A stretch of DNA of 64,000 bases from CAVWTN01 sp963757945 (lineage in GTDB: Bacteria; Vulcanimicrobiota; Vulcanimicrobiia; Vulcanimicrobiales; Vulcanimicrobiaceae): positions 2,449,027 through 2,513,026 of the forward strand of contig CAVWTN010000002.1 in the NCBI GenBank assembly GCA_963757945.1, written 5' to 3'. How positions within the stretch are numbered: the stretch's first letter is position 1; every line of letters begins with the position of its first letter. Below the pieces are notes generated by a model, which saw only the letters and a list, made by a program, of their open reading frames with translations, was not told the origin of the DNA and ran no database searches. Both the position numbers and the translations under genes were made by a program. Shown here one piece after another: positions 24,961 through 33,499 of this stretch.

Positions 24961-25974
24961 ATGCCGCCCTCCGCGTTCGTCCGTGCGTTGCCGAAAGTCC
25001 AGTTGCATTGCCATCTCGAGGGCACCGTGGATGCGGCGACCTTTCGCAGCCTCGCGGCGGCGCACGGCCTCGACATCGGCGCGCGCGGGAGCGGTCCGCT
25101 CGAGGCGACCTACGCATTCACGTCGTTCCGTGAGTTCTTGCTGACGTTCGCGGACGTTTGCCGGGCGCTCGCGACGCCCGACGATTTCGCGCGCATCGCG
25201 CGAGAGTACGCCCGCGATGCTCGCGCCCAGAACGTGCGCTACGCGGAGCTGTTCGTCTCGCCGTCCGTGTGGACGTATTTCCATCGCGCCCTCGACGTGC
25301 GCGCCGCCGTTCGCGCCATGCGCGTGGAGTTCGACGCGGCTGCGCGCGACGGCGGGCCCGACGTGCGGCTGATCGTCGACCTCACGCGCAACTTCGGCGT
25401 CGAGCGAGCGGCGGCGACCGCGCGCACGGCCGTCGAGCTTGCGGAGTTCGGCGTGATCGCGGTCGGCCTGGGCGGCGACGAAGCGAACTTCCCGCCCGAG
25501 CTCTATGCCGAACCGTACGCCTTCGCGCGTTCCCAGGGGTTGCGGACCGTGGTGCACGCGGGCGAGGCGGCCGGAGCCCAGAGCGTCCGAAATGCGATCG
25601 ACGTGCTCGGGGCCGAGCGGATCGGACACGGCGTGCGGGCGCTCGAAGACGACGGGCTCGTCGAAGAGCTCGCGCGGCGCGGCATCCCGCTGGAGATCTG
25701 TCCGACGTCGAACCGGCTGACGGGGGTCGTCGCGCCCGGGCGGCCGCACCCCATCGGCGAACTCGACCGGCGCGGCGTCGTGTGCGTGATCGATGCGGAC
25801 GATCCGGCGCTGTTTTCGACGACGCTGGAGACGGAATACGCGCTCGTCGAAGAACAGCTCGGCACGGCGGCGGTCGCCAGGTTCGCTCGGCAGGCCGTCG
25901 AGAGTTCGTTCGCGCCCCCCGATCTGAAGCGGAAACTTCTCTGGGAAACGGCTTCCGCTGCGCGGAATTATTAG
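24961..25974 (+). CDS. Adenosine deaminase family protein
   Basis: This 337-residue TIM-barrel deaminase has metal ligands H16 and H18 (VQLHCHLEG), the catalytic HAGE motif in VVHAGEAAG, RIGHGVRALED, and metal/substrate aspartates in DADDPALF. It would hydrolyse adenosine, or adenine or another aminopurine, to the oxo form. ATG at 24961 is preferred; an upstream TTG lies across the preceding stop. The last motif reads DADDP rather than the usual N/S-TDDP, so substrate preference may be shifted. Confidence 0.85.
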   Translation: MPPSAFVRALPKVQLHCHLEGTVDAATFRSLAAAHGLDIGARGSGPLEATYAFTSFREFLLTFADVCRALATPDDFARIAREYARDARAQNVRYAELFVSPSVWTYFHRALDVRAAVRAMRVEFDAAARDGGPDVRLIVDLTRNFGVERAAATARTAVELAEFGVIAVGLGGDEANFPPELYAEPYAFARSQGLRTVVHAGEAAGAQSVRNAIDVLGAERIGHGVRALEDDGLVEELARRGIPLEICPTSNRLTGVVAPGRPHPIGELDRRGVVCVIDADDPALFSTTLETEYALVEEQLGTAAVARFARQAVESSFAPPDLKRKLLWETASAARNY

Positions 25975-25997
25975 GCGGACCAAGAAACAGAGCGCAT

Positions 25998-26696
25998 ATG
26001 GCAGGCCACACCCACTTCGAAGAATCTACCGAGGAATATCTCGAGGCGATCTATCGTCTGGACCGCGAAGGTCCGGGCGTCACGACCTCGGGCATCGCGA
26101 GCGAACTCGGCGTCGCGCCGGCGTCCGTTTCGGGGATGCTCAAGAAGCTCGCTTCGGAAGGCTTTATCGACCATCAAGCGCGCGGCGGAGCGAAGCTCAC
26201 CAAAAAGGGGCTCGAGATCGCCGTCCGCGTCATTCGCCGTAACCGGCTGGCGGAAGTTCTGCTCACGCAGGTACTCGGCATGGATTGGGACGAGGTGCAC
26301 ACCGAGGCGTGCAGGCTCGAACACGCGATCTCTTCGCGCGTCGAAGACCGCCTGGTCGCCGTTCTGGGAAATCCGCAAGTATGCCCTCACGGCCACCCCA
26401 TCCCGCCGCTCGACCTGAGCGATCCGCCCCGTCCCGGAATCCCGCTCGCGCAGATCTCGCAGGGCGAAAGCGCGGTCGTGCACGGCGTGACCGAAGATCT
26501 GCCGGAGATCCTCCGGTATCTCGGCGAGCTCGGCCTGCGGCCGGGCGCGAAGGTGGAAGTGTTCGAGAAGGCGCCGCTCGGCGGTCCGGTCACGATCGGG
26601 GTCGATTCCCGCCGGCACGCGATCTCGCTCGAGCTCGCTCGAAAGATCACCGTGCTCGGACCGCCCGGCTCACAGGCGGCGGAAGAGTTCTCATAG
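25998..26696 (+). CDS. DtxR/MntR-family metal-dependent regulator
   Basis: This 232-residue protein has an N-terminal winged helix (STEEYLEAIYRL, then VAPASVSGMLKKLASEGFI), a metal-binding dimerisation domain (HTEACRLEHAISSRVEDRL and CPHGHPIP), and a C-terminal FeoA/SH3-like domain (LAQISQGESAVV). Such proteins bind Fe(II) or Mn(II) and then repress metal uptake genes. ATG at 25998 gives the normal N-terminus. A CCTA/TAGG operator-like array upstream of the Nramp gene at 51576 is a possible target. Confidence 0.92.
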   Translation: MAGHTHFEESTEEYLEAIYRLDREGPGVTTSGIASELGVAPASVSGMLKKLASEGFIDHQARGGAKLTKKGLEIAVRVIRRNRLAEVLLTQVLGMDWDEVHTEACRLEHAISSRVEDRLVAVLGNPQVCPHGHPIPPLDLSDPPRPGIPLAQISQGESAVVHGVTEDLPEILRYLGELGLRPGAKVEVFEKAPLGGPVTIGVDSRRHAISLELARKITVLGPPGSQAAEEFS

Positions 26697-26721
26697 CCCA
26701 AGGGCCCGCGCGGAGGCTCGG

Positions 26722-27537
26722 ATGCGGGGCCCCGTAACCTATACGCTCGTCGCGTTGAACGTCGCGGCCTACCTTTGGGTCGCGCTGACGGGGAATTTCT
26801 CCGATACCACATCGTTGATCGCGCACGGCGCGCTCTACGGTCCGCTCGTCCTGCAGGGCGAGTATTGGCGCATCGTCACCTCCGCGTTCTTGCACGGCGG
26901 GCTGTTGCACATCGCGCTCAACATGTTCGCCTTGGTGCAAGTGGGCACGTACCTTGAAGCGCTCGTCGGCTCGCCGCGAATGCTCGCGGTCTACGCGATC
27001 GCGACCGTCGGCTCCGGGATCGCCGTCGTCCTGTTCTCGCCCAACGACGTGACGGTCGGCGCGAGCGGCGCGATTTTCGGCATCTTCGGTGCGCTCGTCG
27101 CGGTCGGGCTGCGACTGGGCCCCGCCGGACGCGGGCTCGTCGCGCAGACGCTCCCGATCGTCGGGCTGAACCTCGCGTTCGGTTTTAGCATGTCGAACGT
27201 CTCGAACGCCGGCCACGTCGGCGGCCTCGTCAGCGGCTTCCTCGCGGGCTTGGCGATCTTCATGACGCAGCGCCGGCCCGACCGGGCGCGCGAAGAACTC
27301 GCCGCGCAAGCGGCGCTCGGAACGGAACCCGAGAGCGCAGCCGCGCGCGAGGGCGAGCCGCCCTTCGAAGCCGAGCGCGAAGCTCCGTTCGAGGACGAGC
27401 CCGGCGAAAAGCCGTCCGAAGAGCCCGCAGATCCACCGCCCGAGGAGCCCGGAGCACCGGCCCCCGAATACGAGCCGCGCTGGACCGTCTTCGATGAAGG
27501 GCCCGGCGGGCGCCCGCGGACGCAGCCCAACCGTTGA
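26722..27537 (+). CDS. Rhomboid-family intramembrane serine protease
   Basis: This 271-residue protein has six membrane helices in residues 5-190, with catalytic Ser115 in GASGAIFG and His165 in NAGHVGGLVSG, plus Asn67 in HIALNM. It would cut membrane-anchored substrates within the bilayer. The C-terminal ~75 residues are a Pro/Glu-rich cytoplasmic tail, longer than in most bacterial rhomboids. The stop overlaps the TTG of the helicase gene (TTGA), so the two are coupled. Confidence 0.93.
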   Translation: MRGPVTYTLVALNVAAYLWVALTGNFSDTTSLIAHGALYGPLVLQGEYWRIVTSAFLHGGLLHIALNMFALVQVGTYLEALVGSPRMLAVYAIATVGSGIAVVLFSPNDVTVGASGAIFGIFGALVAVGLRLGPAGRGLVAQTLPIVGLNLAFGFSMSNVSNAGHVGGLVSGFLAGLAIFMTQRRPDRAREELAAQAALGTEPESAAAREGEPPFEAEREAPFEDEPGEKPSEEPADPPPEEPGAPAPEYEPRWTVFDEGPGGRPRTQPNR

Positions 27538-29435
27538 GCGCGCCGCACGTCGCCTCGATCGAGGATCTCTTCGCTCCGCACGGCCCCGTCGCGCGCGCGC
27601 TGCCGGGATTCGAGGCGCGTCCCGGCCAGATTCACATGGCGCAAACGATCGAGCGCGGCTTCCTCGAAGGGATGCACACGATCGTCGAAGCGGGAACGGG
27701 CGTCGGGAAGTCCCTCGCGTACCTGATCCCCGCGCTGCGCAGCGGCAAGAAAGTGGTCGTCTCGACGGGCACGATCGCCCTGCAGGAACAGCTCGTCCGC
27801 AAAGACATTCCGCTCGTCGTCGAAGCGCTCGGGCGGCCGATCCGCGTCGAGTTGCTCAAAGGGCGCTCGAACTATCTGTGCCGCGCCAAGCTCGACCGGA
27901 TGCGCGCCGAGCGTTTGATCGCGCAGAGCGCGTCGATGGAGCGGCTCTGGGCTTGGGGCGAGCGCACGGCGACCGGCGATCGCGCGGAGCTGCCGTTCGT
28001 GCCGCCCGCGCTCGAATGGGAAGCGCTCGATGCGGACGGCGACGATTGCGTCGGCGAGTTCTGCGAGCGCTTTCGCGATTGCCATTTCTTCGAGCGTCGC
28101 GACGCGGCGCGCTACGCCGATCTGCTCGTCGTCAATCACGCGCTGTTCTTTCTCGATCTGGCCGGCGGAGGCACGCTCTTGCCCCCCTACGATTTTGCGA
28201 TCCTCGACGAAGCGCATCAATGCGAGCAATGGGCGACCGCGGCGCTGACCGCGACGCTCTCGCAAGGGTCGGTCAATCGCCTGATGCGCCGGGTGCACCG
28301 CAACTATGCGTTGCCGGCGGCGTACGACGCGCAGATCGACGAGGCGTTGCGCGGCTTGACGGCGACGCTCGCTCGGGTGCAGGGCGAGCGATATCCGCTC
28401 GCGGCGAACGAATTGGCCGGCGATGCGCTCGACGTGTTGCAGACGGCGTTCTATCGGCTCGAGAATTGGCTGAACGCGAACTGGCAAGCCGCGCTCAAAC
28501 GCCCGCCGGATAATGTCGCGGAGGCCGAGCGCAGGCGCGATCTGGCGATGCGCGGGATCCTCGCGCACATCGCAACGATCGAACGTACCGCGCGCGGCGG
28601 CGAGGAGACGATCAGCTGGGTCGAGCGGACCGAAGACGAGGGCCGCTACGAAATCAACGCCGCGCCGTTCGACGTCGCGGAATTCTTGGCGGCGACGCTC
28701 TTTGCGCGCACGCAGAGCGTCGTGTTGACGAGCGCGACGATCGCGAACGGCGGATCGTTCGATTTCTTGCGGCGCTCGCTCGGCATCGAGGAAGCCCAAG
28801 AGTACGTGGCACCCTCGCCGTTCGACTTCGAGCGGCAAGCGAGCCTGTACCTCGCGTCGCGCGCGTGCAATCCGAAGGCTGCGGATTTTCCCTCGCGCGT
28901 CGCGCCGCTGATCGAGGAGATCCTCGATCGGACGAAAGGGCGTGCCTTCGTCTTGTTCACGTCGTACGCGCGCTTGCACGAAGTGTACGCGCTCGTGCGC
29001 GAGCGCATCGCCTTTCCGGTGAAGCTGCAAGGCGATTTGCCTCGACATCGCATGCTCGCCTGGTTCCGGTCGACGCCGAATGCGGTCTTGTTTGCGACGG
29101 GGACGTTTTGGGAGGGGATCGACGTCGCCGGCGATCAGCTCTCGTGCGTGATCATCGACCGGCTGCCGTTCCCCTCGCCCGGCGATCCGCTCGTCGCCGC
29201 CAAGCTCGCGGCGATCGAGGCCGGCGGCCGGTCGAGCTTCCAGGAGTACATGATCCCCTCGGCCATCGTCCGTCTCAAGCAGGGCTTCGGGCGTTTGATC
29301 CGCTCGAAGTCGGACCGCGGCCTCGTGGCGATCCTCGACGGGCGTGCGGGTTCGACCGGCTACGGCCGCACGATCGTCGACGCGCTGCCGCCGGCCAGGC
29401 GTGTCAGCGACCTCGCCGCACTCGAAGGCTGGTGA
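27534..29435 (+). CDS. DinG/XPD-type ATP-dependent DNA helicase
   Basis: This 633-residue superfamily-2 helicase has Walker A EAGTGVGKS, STGTIALQEQ (motif Ia), DEAH box ILDEAH, and a terminal motif VI region (RLKQGFGRLIRS). Four cysteines between Walker A and DEAH (NYLC, then DDC, EFC and RDC) form the 4Fe-4S site of the XPD/DinG group. It unwinds DNA 5' to 3', probably for repair or R-loop removal. TTG at 27534 overlaps the rhomboid stop. Confidence 0.92.
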   Translation: MSAPHVASIEDLFAPHGPVARALPGFEARPGQIHMAQTIERGFLEGMHTIVEAGTGVGKSLAYLIPALRSGKKVVVSTGTIALQEQLVRKDIPLVVEALGRPIRVELLKGRSNYLCRAKLDRMRAERLIAQSASMERLWAWGERTATGDRAELPFVPPALEWEALDADGDDCVGEFCERFRDCHFFERRDAARYADLLVVNHALFFLDLAGGGTLLPPYDFAILDEAHQCEQWATAALTATLSQGSVNRLMRRVHRNYALPAAYDAQIDEALRGLTATLARVQGERYPLAANELAGDALDVLQTAFYRLENWLNANWQAALKRPPDNVAEAERRRDLAMRGILAHIATIERTARGGEETISWVERTEDEGRYEINAAPFDVAEFLAATLFARTQSVVLTSATIANGGSFDFLRRSLGIEEAQEYVAPSPFDFERQASLYLASRACNPKAADFPSRVAPLIEEILDRTKGRAFVLFTSYARLHEVYALVRERIAFPVKLQGDLPRHRMLAWFRSTPNAVLFATGTFWEGIDVAGDQLSCVIIDRLPFPSPGDPLVAAKLAAIEAGGRSSFQEYMIPSAIVRLKQGFGRLIRSKSDRGLVAILDGRAGSTGYGRTIVDALPPARRVSDLAALEGW

Positions 29436-29593
29436 GCTTCGGTCCTAATGACCGGGCTCACACGTGCGGGCGCAGCTGCCGGGATGAGGCTGCCGCGGGA
29501 GTTGGCGGCGCGCTCTCCGTGTAAGTATCAACTACGAATCCACCGATGATCTACCCATGGAATTGGGCCTAAGCTCGCTTCAGGAGGAAGCCC

Positions 29594-30271
29594 GTGCAGG
29601 ACCGCTGGTGCGATCCAATCGATCTCGGCGCGTACGTGACGCCCTCTCGCGGCTGCACCGTGGCGGTCGCGCGGATCCTTCCGTTCGACGAGATCGACCG
29701 TCTCAGCGGCGAACTCGTCGAGCAGTTGGGCCGCGGCTATCCTCTGACGGAACGGCACTCGCGGGACGTCGCCGAACTTTGCGCCGCGATCGCCGGAGCG
29801 CTGATGCTTTCTCGCGACCGCGTCATTCACGTTGCGCGCTGCGGCCTGGTTCACGATATCGGCAAAGTCGTGATCCCCAAAGAGATCATCGCGGCTCCTC
29901 GCGCGCTGACGCCCGAGGAATGGACGATCGTCAAATCGCATTGCATCGCCGGTGATACGATCTTGCGCGCGATCCCGACGCTGCGTTCGCTCGCACCGGC
30001 CGCGCGCTCCCATCACGAGCGCGTCGACGGCACGGGCTACCCCGACGGCTTGACGGGGGCCGAGATCGATCTTCCGACGCGCATCGTCGCCGTCGCAGAC
30101 GCGTTCGACGCGATGACCGGCAAACGCAGCTATCGCCGTTCCGTCACGGTGAATGAAGCGCTCGCCGAGTTGCAGCGCGTCGCCGGGACTCAGTTCGATG
30201 CGGTCGTCGTCGATGCGCTCGCGCGCGTCGTCGCAGGCGGCCGAATACCGCCCGCGACGGAACGCGCGTAA
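29594..30271 (+). CDS. HD-GYP domain protein (probable cyclic-di-GMP phosphodiesterase)
   Basis: This 225-residue protein starts at GTG 29594 behind a strong AGGAGGAAG. It has H87/D88 in VHDIGKV, H140/H141/E142 in HHERVDGTGYPDGL and the GYP motif at 148-150, all residues of an active metal site. There is no receiver or other sensor domain; the ~30-residue N-terminus is the only extra. It would degrade c-di-GMP to GMP. The 158 bases upstream contain short hairpins but no riboswitch I recognise. Confidence 0.9.
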   Translation: MQDRWCDPIDLGAYVTPSRGCTVAVARILPFDEIDRLSGELVEQLGRGYPLTERHSRDVAELCAAIAGALMLSRDRVIHVARCGLVHDIGKVVIPKEIIAAPRALTPEEWTIVKSHCIAGDTILRAIPTLRSLAPAARSHHERVDGTGYPDGLTGAEIDLPTRIVAVADAFDAMTGKRSYRRSVTVNEALAELQRVAGTQFDAVVVDALARVVAGGRIPPATERA

Positions 30272-30274
30272 GGC

Positions 30275-32245
30275 CTACTCTTCCCGGGTCGACTCCGCTT
30301 TGGCGCGGTTTTGAAGTTCGGCGACGACGCTCGAATCGGCGAGCGTCGTGGTGTCGCCGAGCGTGCGCCCTTCCGAGATGTCACGCAACAGGCGGCGCAT
30401 GATCTTGCCGCTGCGCGTTTTCGGAAGTTCGTGCGTGAACGTGAGAAATTTCGGCGTCACGAACTTCCCGAGTTTGGTTGCGACGTGCGCGCGCAGTTCG
30501 TCGGCGAGATCGGGCGTTCCGGGAACTCCTCCGCGCAGACTGACGAAGCAGCAGATCGCTTGACCCGTCACGTCGTCGTTCTTGCCGACGACGGCAGCTT
30601 CCGCGACGGTCGGGTGGTCGACGAGCGCGCTCTCGACCTCCGTCGTGGAGATGCGATGCCCGCTGACGTTCATCACGTCGTCGATGCGGCCCATGAACCA
30701 GAAGTCGCCGTCCTCGTCGCGCCGGCAACCGTCGCCGGCAAGATACATGTGGTCGAAGCGCGACCAATACGTCTTCCAGTAGCGCGAATCATCGCCCCAG
30801 ATGCCGCGCAACATCGCGGGCCACGGGCGCCGGATGACGATGTATCCGCCGCCGACGGGGACGGTGTGACCGCGCTCGTCGACGATGTCGGCCAAGATCC
30901 CCGGGAAGGGTTTCGTCGCGCTGCCGGGTTTCGTCTCGGTGATGCCGGGCAGCGGCGTGATCATGATCGAGCCCGTCTCGGTCTGCCACCAGGTATCCAC
31001 GACGGGGCATCTACCTTGCCCGACGACGTCGTGATACCACATCCAGGCTTCCGGGTTGATGGGCTCGCCGACCGAACCCAACAGCCGCAACGATGAGACG
31101 TCGTGCTTTTCGACGTACTCTTTGCCCCATTTCATGAACGTGCGGATCGCGGTCGGCGCGGTGTAGAGGATCGTCGCCTTGTAGCGCGCGACGATCTCCC
31201 AGAAGCGGTCCTTGTCGGGGAAGTCCGGCGTGCCTTCATAAAGGACGGACGTCGCGCCGTTACAGAGCGGACCGTAGACGATGTAGGAGTGTCCGGTCAC
31301 CCAGCCGATGTCCGCGGTCGACCAAAAGATGTCGTCGTCTTTCAAATCGAAGACGAGTTTGTGCGTCGCGGTCACGCCCGTCAGATAGCCGCCCGTCGTG
31401 TGCTTGATGCCCTTGGGGCTGGCCGTCGTGCCGCTGGTGTAGAGCAGGAAGAGCAGGTCTTCGGCGCCCATCGCTTCGGGCTCGCAGGTGACCGGCTGGT
31501 CCGCGATCACATCTTCCCAGAACAGGTCGCGCCCCGCCAGCATGTCGACGTGATCTCCGACGCGTTTGGTGACGATGCAGTGGCGCAACGAGGGCGTGTG
31601 GACCATCGCCATGTCGCAGTTCGCTTTGAGCGGAACTTTCTTGCCGCGCCGCCAGCCCTGATCGGCGGTGATCAGCGCGACGCACGACGCGTCCTTGACG
31701 CGATCGACGATCGCATCGGGTGAGAAGCCGCCGAAGATCACCGAATGGGCGGCGCCGATGCGCGCGCACGCGAGCATCGCGACGGGCAGTTCCGGAATCA
31801 TCGGAAGATAGATCGCGACCCGGTCGCCCTTCTTGATCCCGAGCTTGCGCAACCCGTTCGCGAAGCGGCAGACGTCGTCGAGCAGTTGCTGGTACGTGAT
31901 CGTCCAGCGATCGCCCGGTTCGCCTTCGAAATAGAACGCGATGCGGTCGCCCTTGCCCGCGCGGACGTGCCGGTCTAGCGCATTGACGGACGCGTTGAGC
32001 TTGCCGTCGGCGAACCACTTCGCAAAGGGCTCGTTCCACTCGAGGACCGTTGTAAACGGCTCGATCCACTCGAGCTGTCGGGCCCAACCGGCCCAAAATG
32101 CTTCGTAATCGCGCTCCGCCTCTTCATAGATTCCGGGCTGCGCGTTGGCCTTCGCGGCAAAGTCGGGAGGTGGCGAGAAGTGGCGAATCTCGCTAAAAAG
32201 GGCTTCGATCGTCTCGGTGGAGTCGGCTTGCTCGTTCGGTGTCAT
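30275..32245 (-). CDS. acs: Acetyl-CoA synthetase (acetate-CoA ligase)
   Basis: This 656-residue ANL-superfamily enzyme has full Acs length with AMP-loop YTSGTTASPKGIKHTTGGY, VDTWWQTETGSIMI, GRIDDVMNVSGHRIST, and the C-terminal lysine in TRSGKIMRRLLRD that is often acetylated for control. It makes acetyl-CoA from acetate, ATP and CoA. The loop reads TSGTTASPKG where most Acs have TSGSTGxPKG. It is convergent with the HD-GYP gene (3 bases between stops) and divergent from hrcA. Confidence 0.95.
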   Translation of the reverse strand: MTPNEQADSTETIEALFSEIRHFSPPPDFAAKANAQPGIYEEAERDYEAFWAGWARQLEWIEPFTTVLEWNEPFAKWFADGKLNASVNALDRHVRAGKGDRIAFYFEGEPGDRWTITYQQLLDDVCRFANGLRKLGIKKGDRVAIYLPMIPELPVAMLACARIGAAHSVIFGGFSPDAIVDRVKDASCVALITADQGWRRGKKVPLKANCDMAMVHTPSLRHCIVTKRVGDHVDMLAGRDLFWEDVIADQPVTCEPEAMGAEDLLFLLYTSGTTASPKGIKHTTGGYLTGVTATHKLVFDLKDDDIFWSTADIGWVTGHSYIVYGPLCNGATSVLYEGTPDFPDKDRFWEIVARYKATILYTAPTAIRTFMKWGKEYVEKHDVSSLRLLGSVGEPINPEAWMWYHDVVGQGRCPVVDTWWQTETGSIMITPLPGITETKPGSATKPFPGILADIVDERGHTVPVGGGYIVIRRPWPAMLRGIWGDDSRYWKTYWSRFDHMYLAGDGCRRDEDGDFWFMGRIDDVMNVSGHRISTTEVESALVDHPTVAEAAVVGKNDDVTGQAICCFVSLRGGVPGTPDLADELRAHVATKLGKFVTPKFLTFTHELPKTRSGKIMRRLLRDISEGRTLGDTTTLADSSVVAELQNRAKAESTREE

Positions 32246-32369
32246 GGGGGGGATTTGTTATTTGCGCCGAGCTTTCCACCTCCCGAAAATGGGGTACGTT
32301 CTGCGAACACAAAACCCATATAAGTGGGTGCCGGAGGGAGCGGCCGGACCGGCGGCGGCGAAAGGAAAC

Positions 32370-32396
32370 TTGACCGACTCAGTGGGGTCTGATAAG
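32370..32396 (+). promoter_or_regulatory. Possible hrcA promoter
   Basis: TTGACC (32370-32375) is followed after 15 bases by GATAAG (32391-32396). Spacing is short and the -10 imperfect, but the expected transcript start would lie just before or within the CIRCE element, as in other HrcA-controlled promoters. Confidence 0.35.
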
Positions 32397-32408
32397 CTCG
32401 CTCCAATC

Positions 32409-32433
32409 TAGCAGTCCGTTCTGTTGACTGCTA
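32409..32433 (+). promoter_or_regulatory. CIRCE operator, symmetric variant
   Basis: TAGCAGTC (32409-32416), nine spacer bases (32417-32425), then GACTGCTA (32426-32433) form a perfect 8-9-8 inverted repeat. The canonical CIRCE is TTAGCACTC-N9-GAGTGCTAA; here one base is changed in each arm, so the symmetry is kept. It sits 15 bases before the hrcA ATG and is the expected binding site of the HrcA protein encoded next to it. Confidence 0.9.
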
Positions 32434-32447
32434 AAATTCGGATATCG

Positions 32448-33497
32448 ATGAACAGCGGGAAACCCGAACTCGACAAGCGGAAGGCTTTCATCCTGGCGAC
32501 CGTCGTTTACGAGTATATCGCGACGGCGGAGCCGGTTGGATCGAACACGCTCACTCAGAAGTACAGCCTGGGCGTTAGTTCGGCCACGATCCGCAACGAG
32601 ATGGCGGAGTTGGAGGCGGAGGGCTACCTCGTGCAGCCCCACGTTTCCGCGGGCCGGATCCCCTCCGATGCCGGCTATCGCGTGTACGTCGACCAGTTGA
32701 TGCGCCCCGAGACGCTCGCCGCCGACGAGCAGCGCCGCATCCAGGAAGAGTTCAGGGCGGTCAGTCGCGAGCTCGAGTCGGTTATCGAGAGGACCACGCG
32801 GTTGCTCGGGCAGCTTTCCCGGAACGTCGCGTTCATGGTGGCTCCGCGTCGCGATACGCAGACCTTCCGCCACATCCAGCTCATCTGGATGTCGGACCGG
32901 ACGGTCCTTGCCGTCATCGTCACCTCGCTCGGCGTCGCGACCCAGCGCGTCCTCGAACTCGCGACCCCCGTCAGTGCCGATGACCTCACGCGCCTCTCCA
33001 ACCGGCTCAACGCGGAGCTGAGCGGCAAGACGATGCGGGAGATTGCCAAGATCGACCTCATTCGGATGTGCCTGGCGGCGAATCTCCCGGCGGATGCCGG
33101 CCGCGCGGTCGAGGCGGCGGTGCGCAGCGCGGCGACGTCCGAGGATTCGTTGATCGCCTCGAGCGGCACCCAGCATCTGGTCGATCAGCCCGAGTTTCAG
33201 GACCTGCGCAAGCTGCGTTCGATCCTGCGCATCATCGAAGAGCAGAAGACCCTCTACGAGCTGGTCGCCGATGCGATCGCCGTCGAAGGGCCCTCCGTCA
33301 AGATCGGGCACGAGCTCGGCTCGGAAGAGATGCTGGAGTGCAGCGTCGTGACCGTGCCCTACCGCTATGGGGGCGATCTCGTTGGCGTCTTGGCGATCCT
33401 GGGCCCCCGCCGCATGCCCTACGCCCGGCTGCTTGCGCTTGCGACCGGGACGGCCGCCTCGCTGAACCGGCATCTCATACAGAGCGAGACGCGCTGA
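32448..33497 (+). CDS. hrcA: Heat-inducible transcription repressor HrcA
   Basis: This 349-residue repressor has an N-terminal winged helix (GSNTLTQKYSLGVSSATIRN, then EMAELEAEGYLVQPHVSAGR) and the long GAF-like HrcA dimer domain. It represses chaperone genes through CIRCE until unfolded protein occupies GroEL. ATG at 32448 was chosen because an in-frame TTG at 32424 lies inside the CIRCE element. The gene is followed two bases later by dnaJ; grpE and dnaK, often in this operon, are not here. Confidence 0.95.
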   Translation: MNSGKPELDKRKAFILATVVYEYIATAEPVGSNTLTQKYSLGVSSATIRNEMAELEAEGYLVQPHVSAGRIPSDAGYRVYVDQLMRPETLAADEQRRIQEEFRAVSRELESVIERTTRLLGQLSRNVAFMVAPRRDTQTFRHIQLIWMSDRTVLAVIVTSLGVATQRVLELATPVSADDLTRLSNRLNAELSGKTMREIAKIDLIRMCLAANLPADAGRAVEAAVRSAATSEDSLIASSGTQHLVDQPEFQDLRKLRSILRIIEEQKTLYELVADAIAVEGPSVKIGHELGSEEMLECSVVTVPYRYGGDLVGVLAILGPRRMPYARLLALATGTAASLNRHLIQSETR

Positions 33498-33499
33498 CG

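Noticed and set aside
26991..29048. 685-codon minus-strand frame opposite rhomboid and the helicase
   Set aside because: Composition is typical of an antisense shadow and the sense genes have clear active-site motifs.
29436..29593. Possible c-di-GMP or other riboswitch before the HD-GYP gene
   Set aside because: A short GCCGC/GCGGC hairpin is present but I could not match GEMM-I or other consensus blocks.
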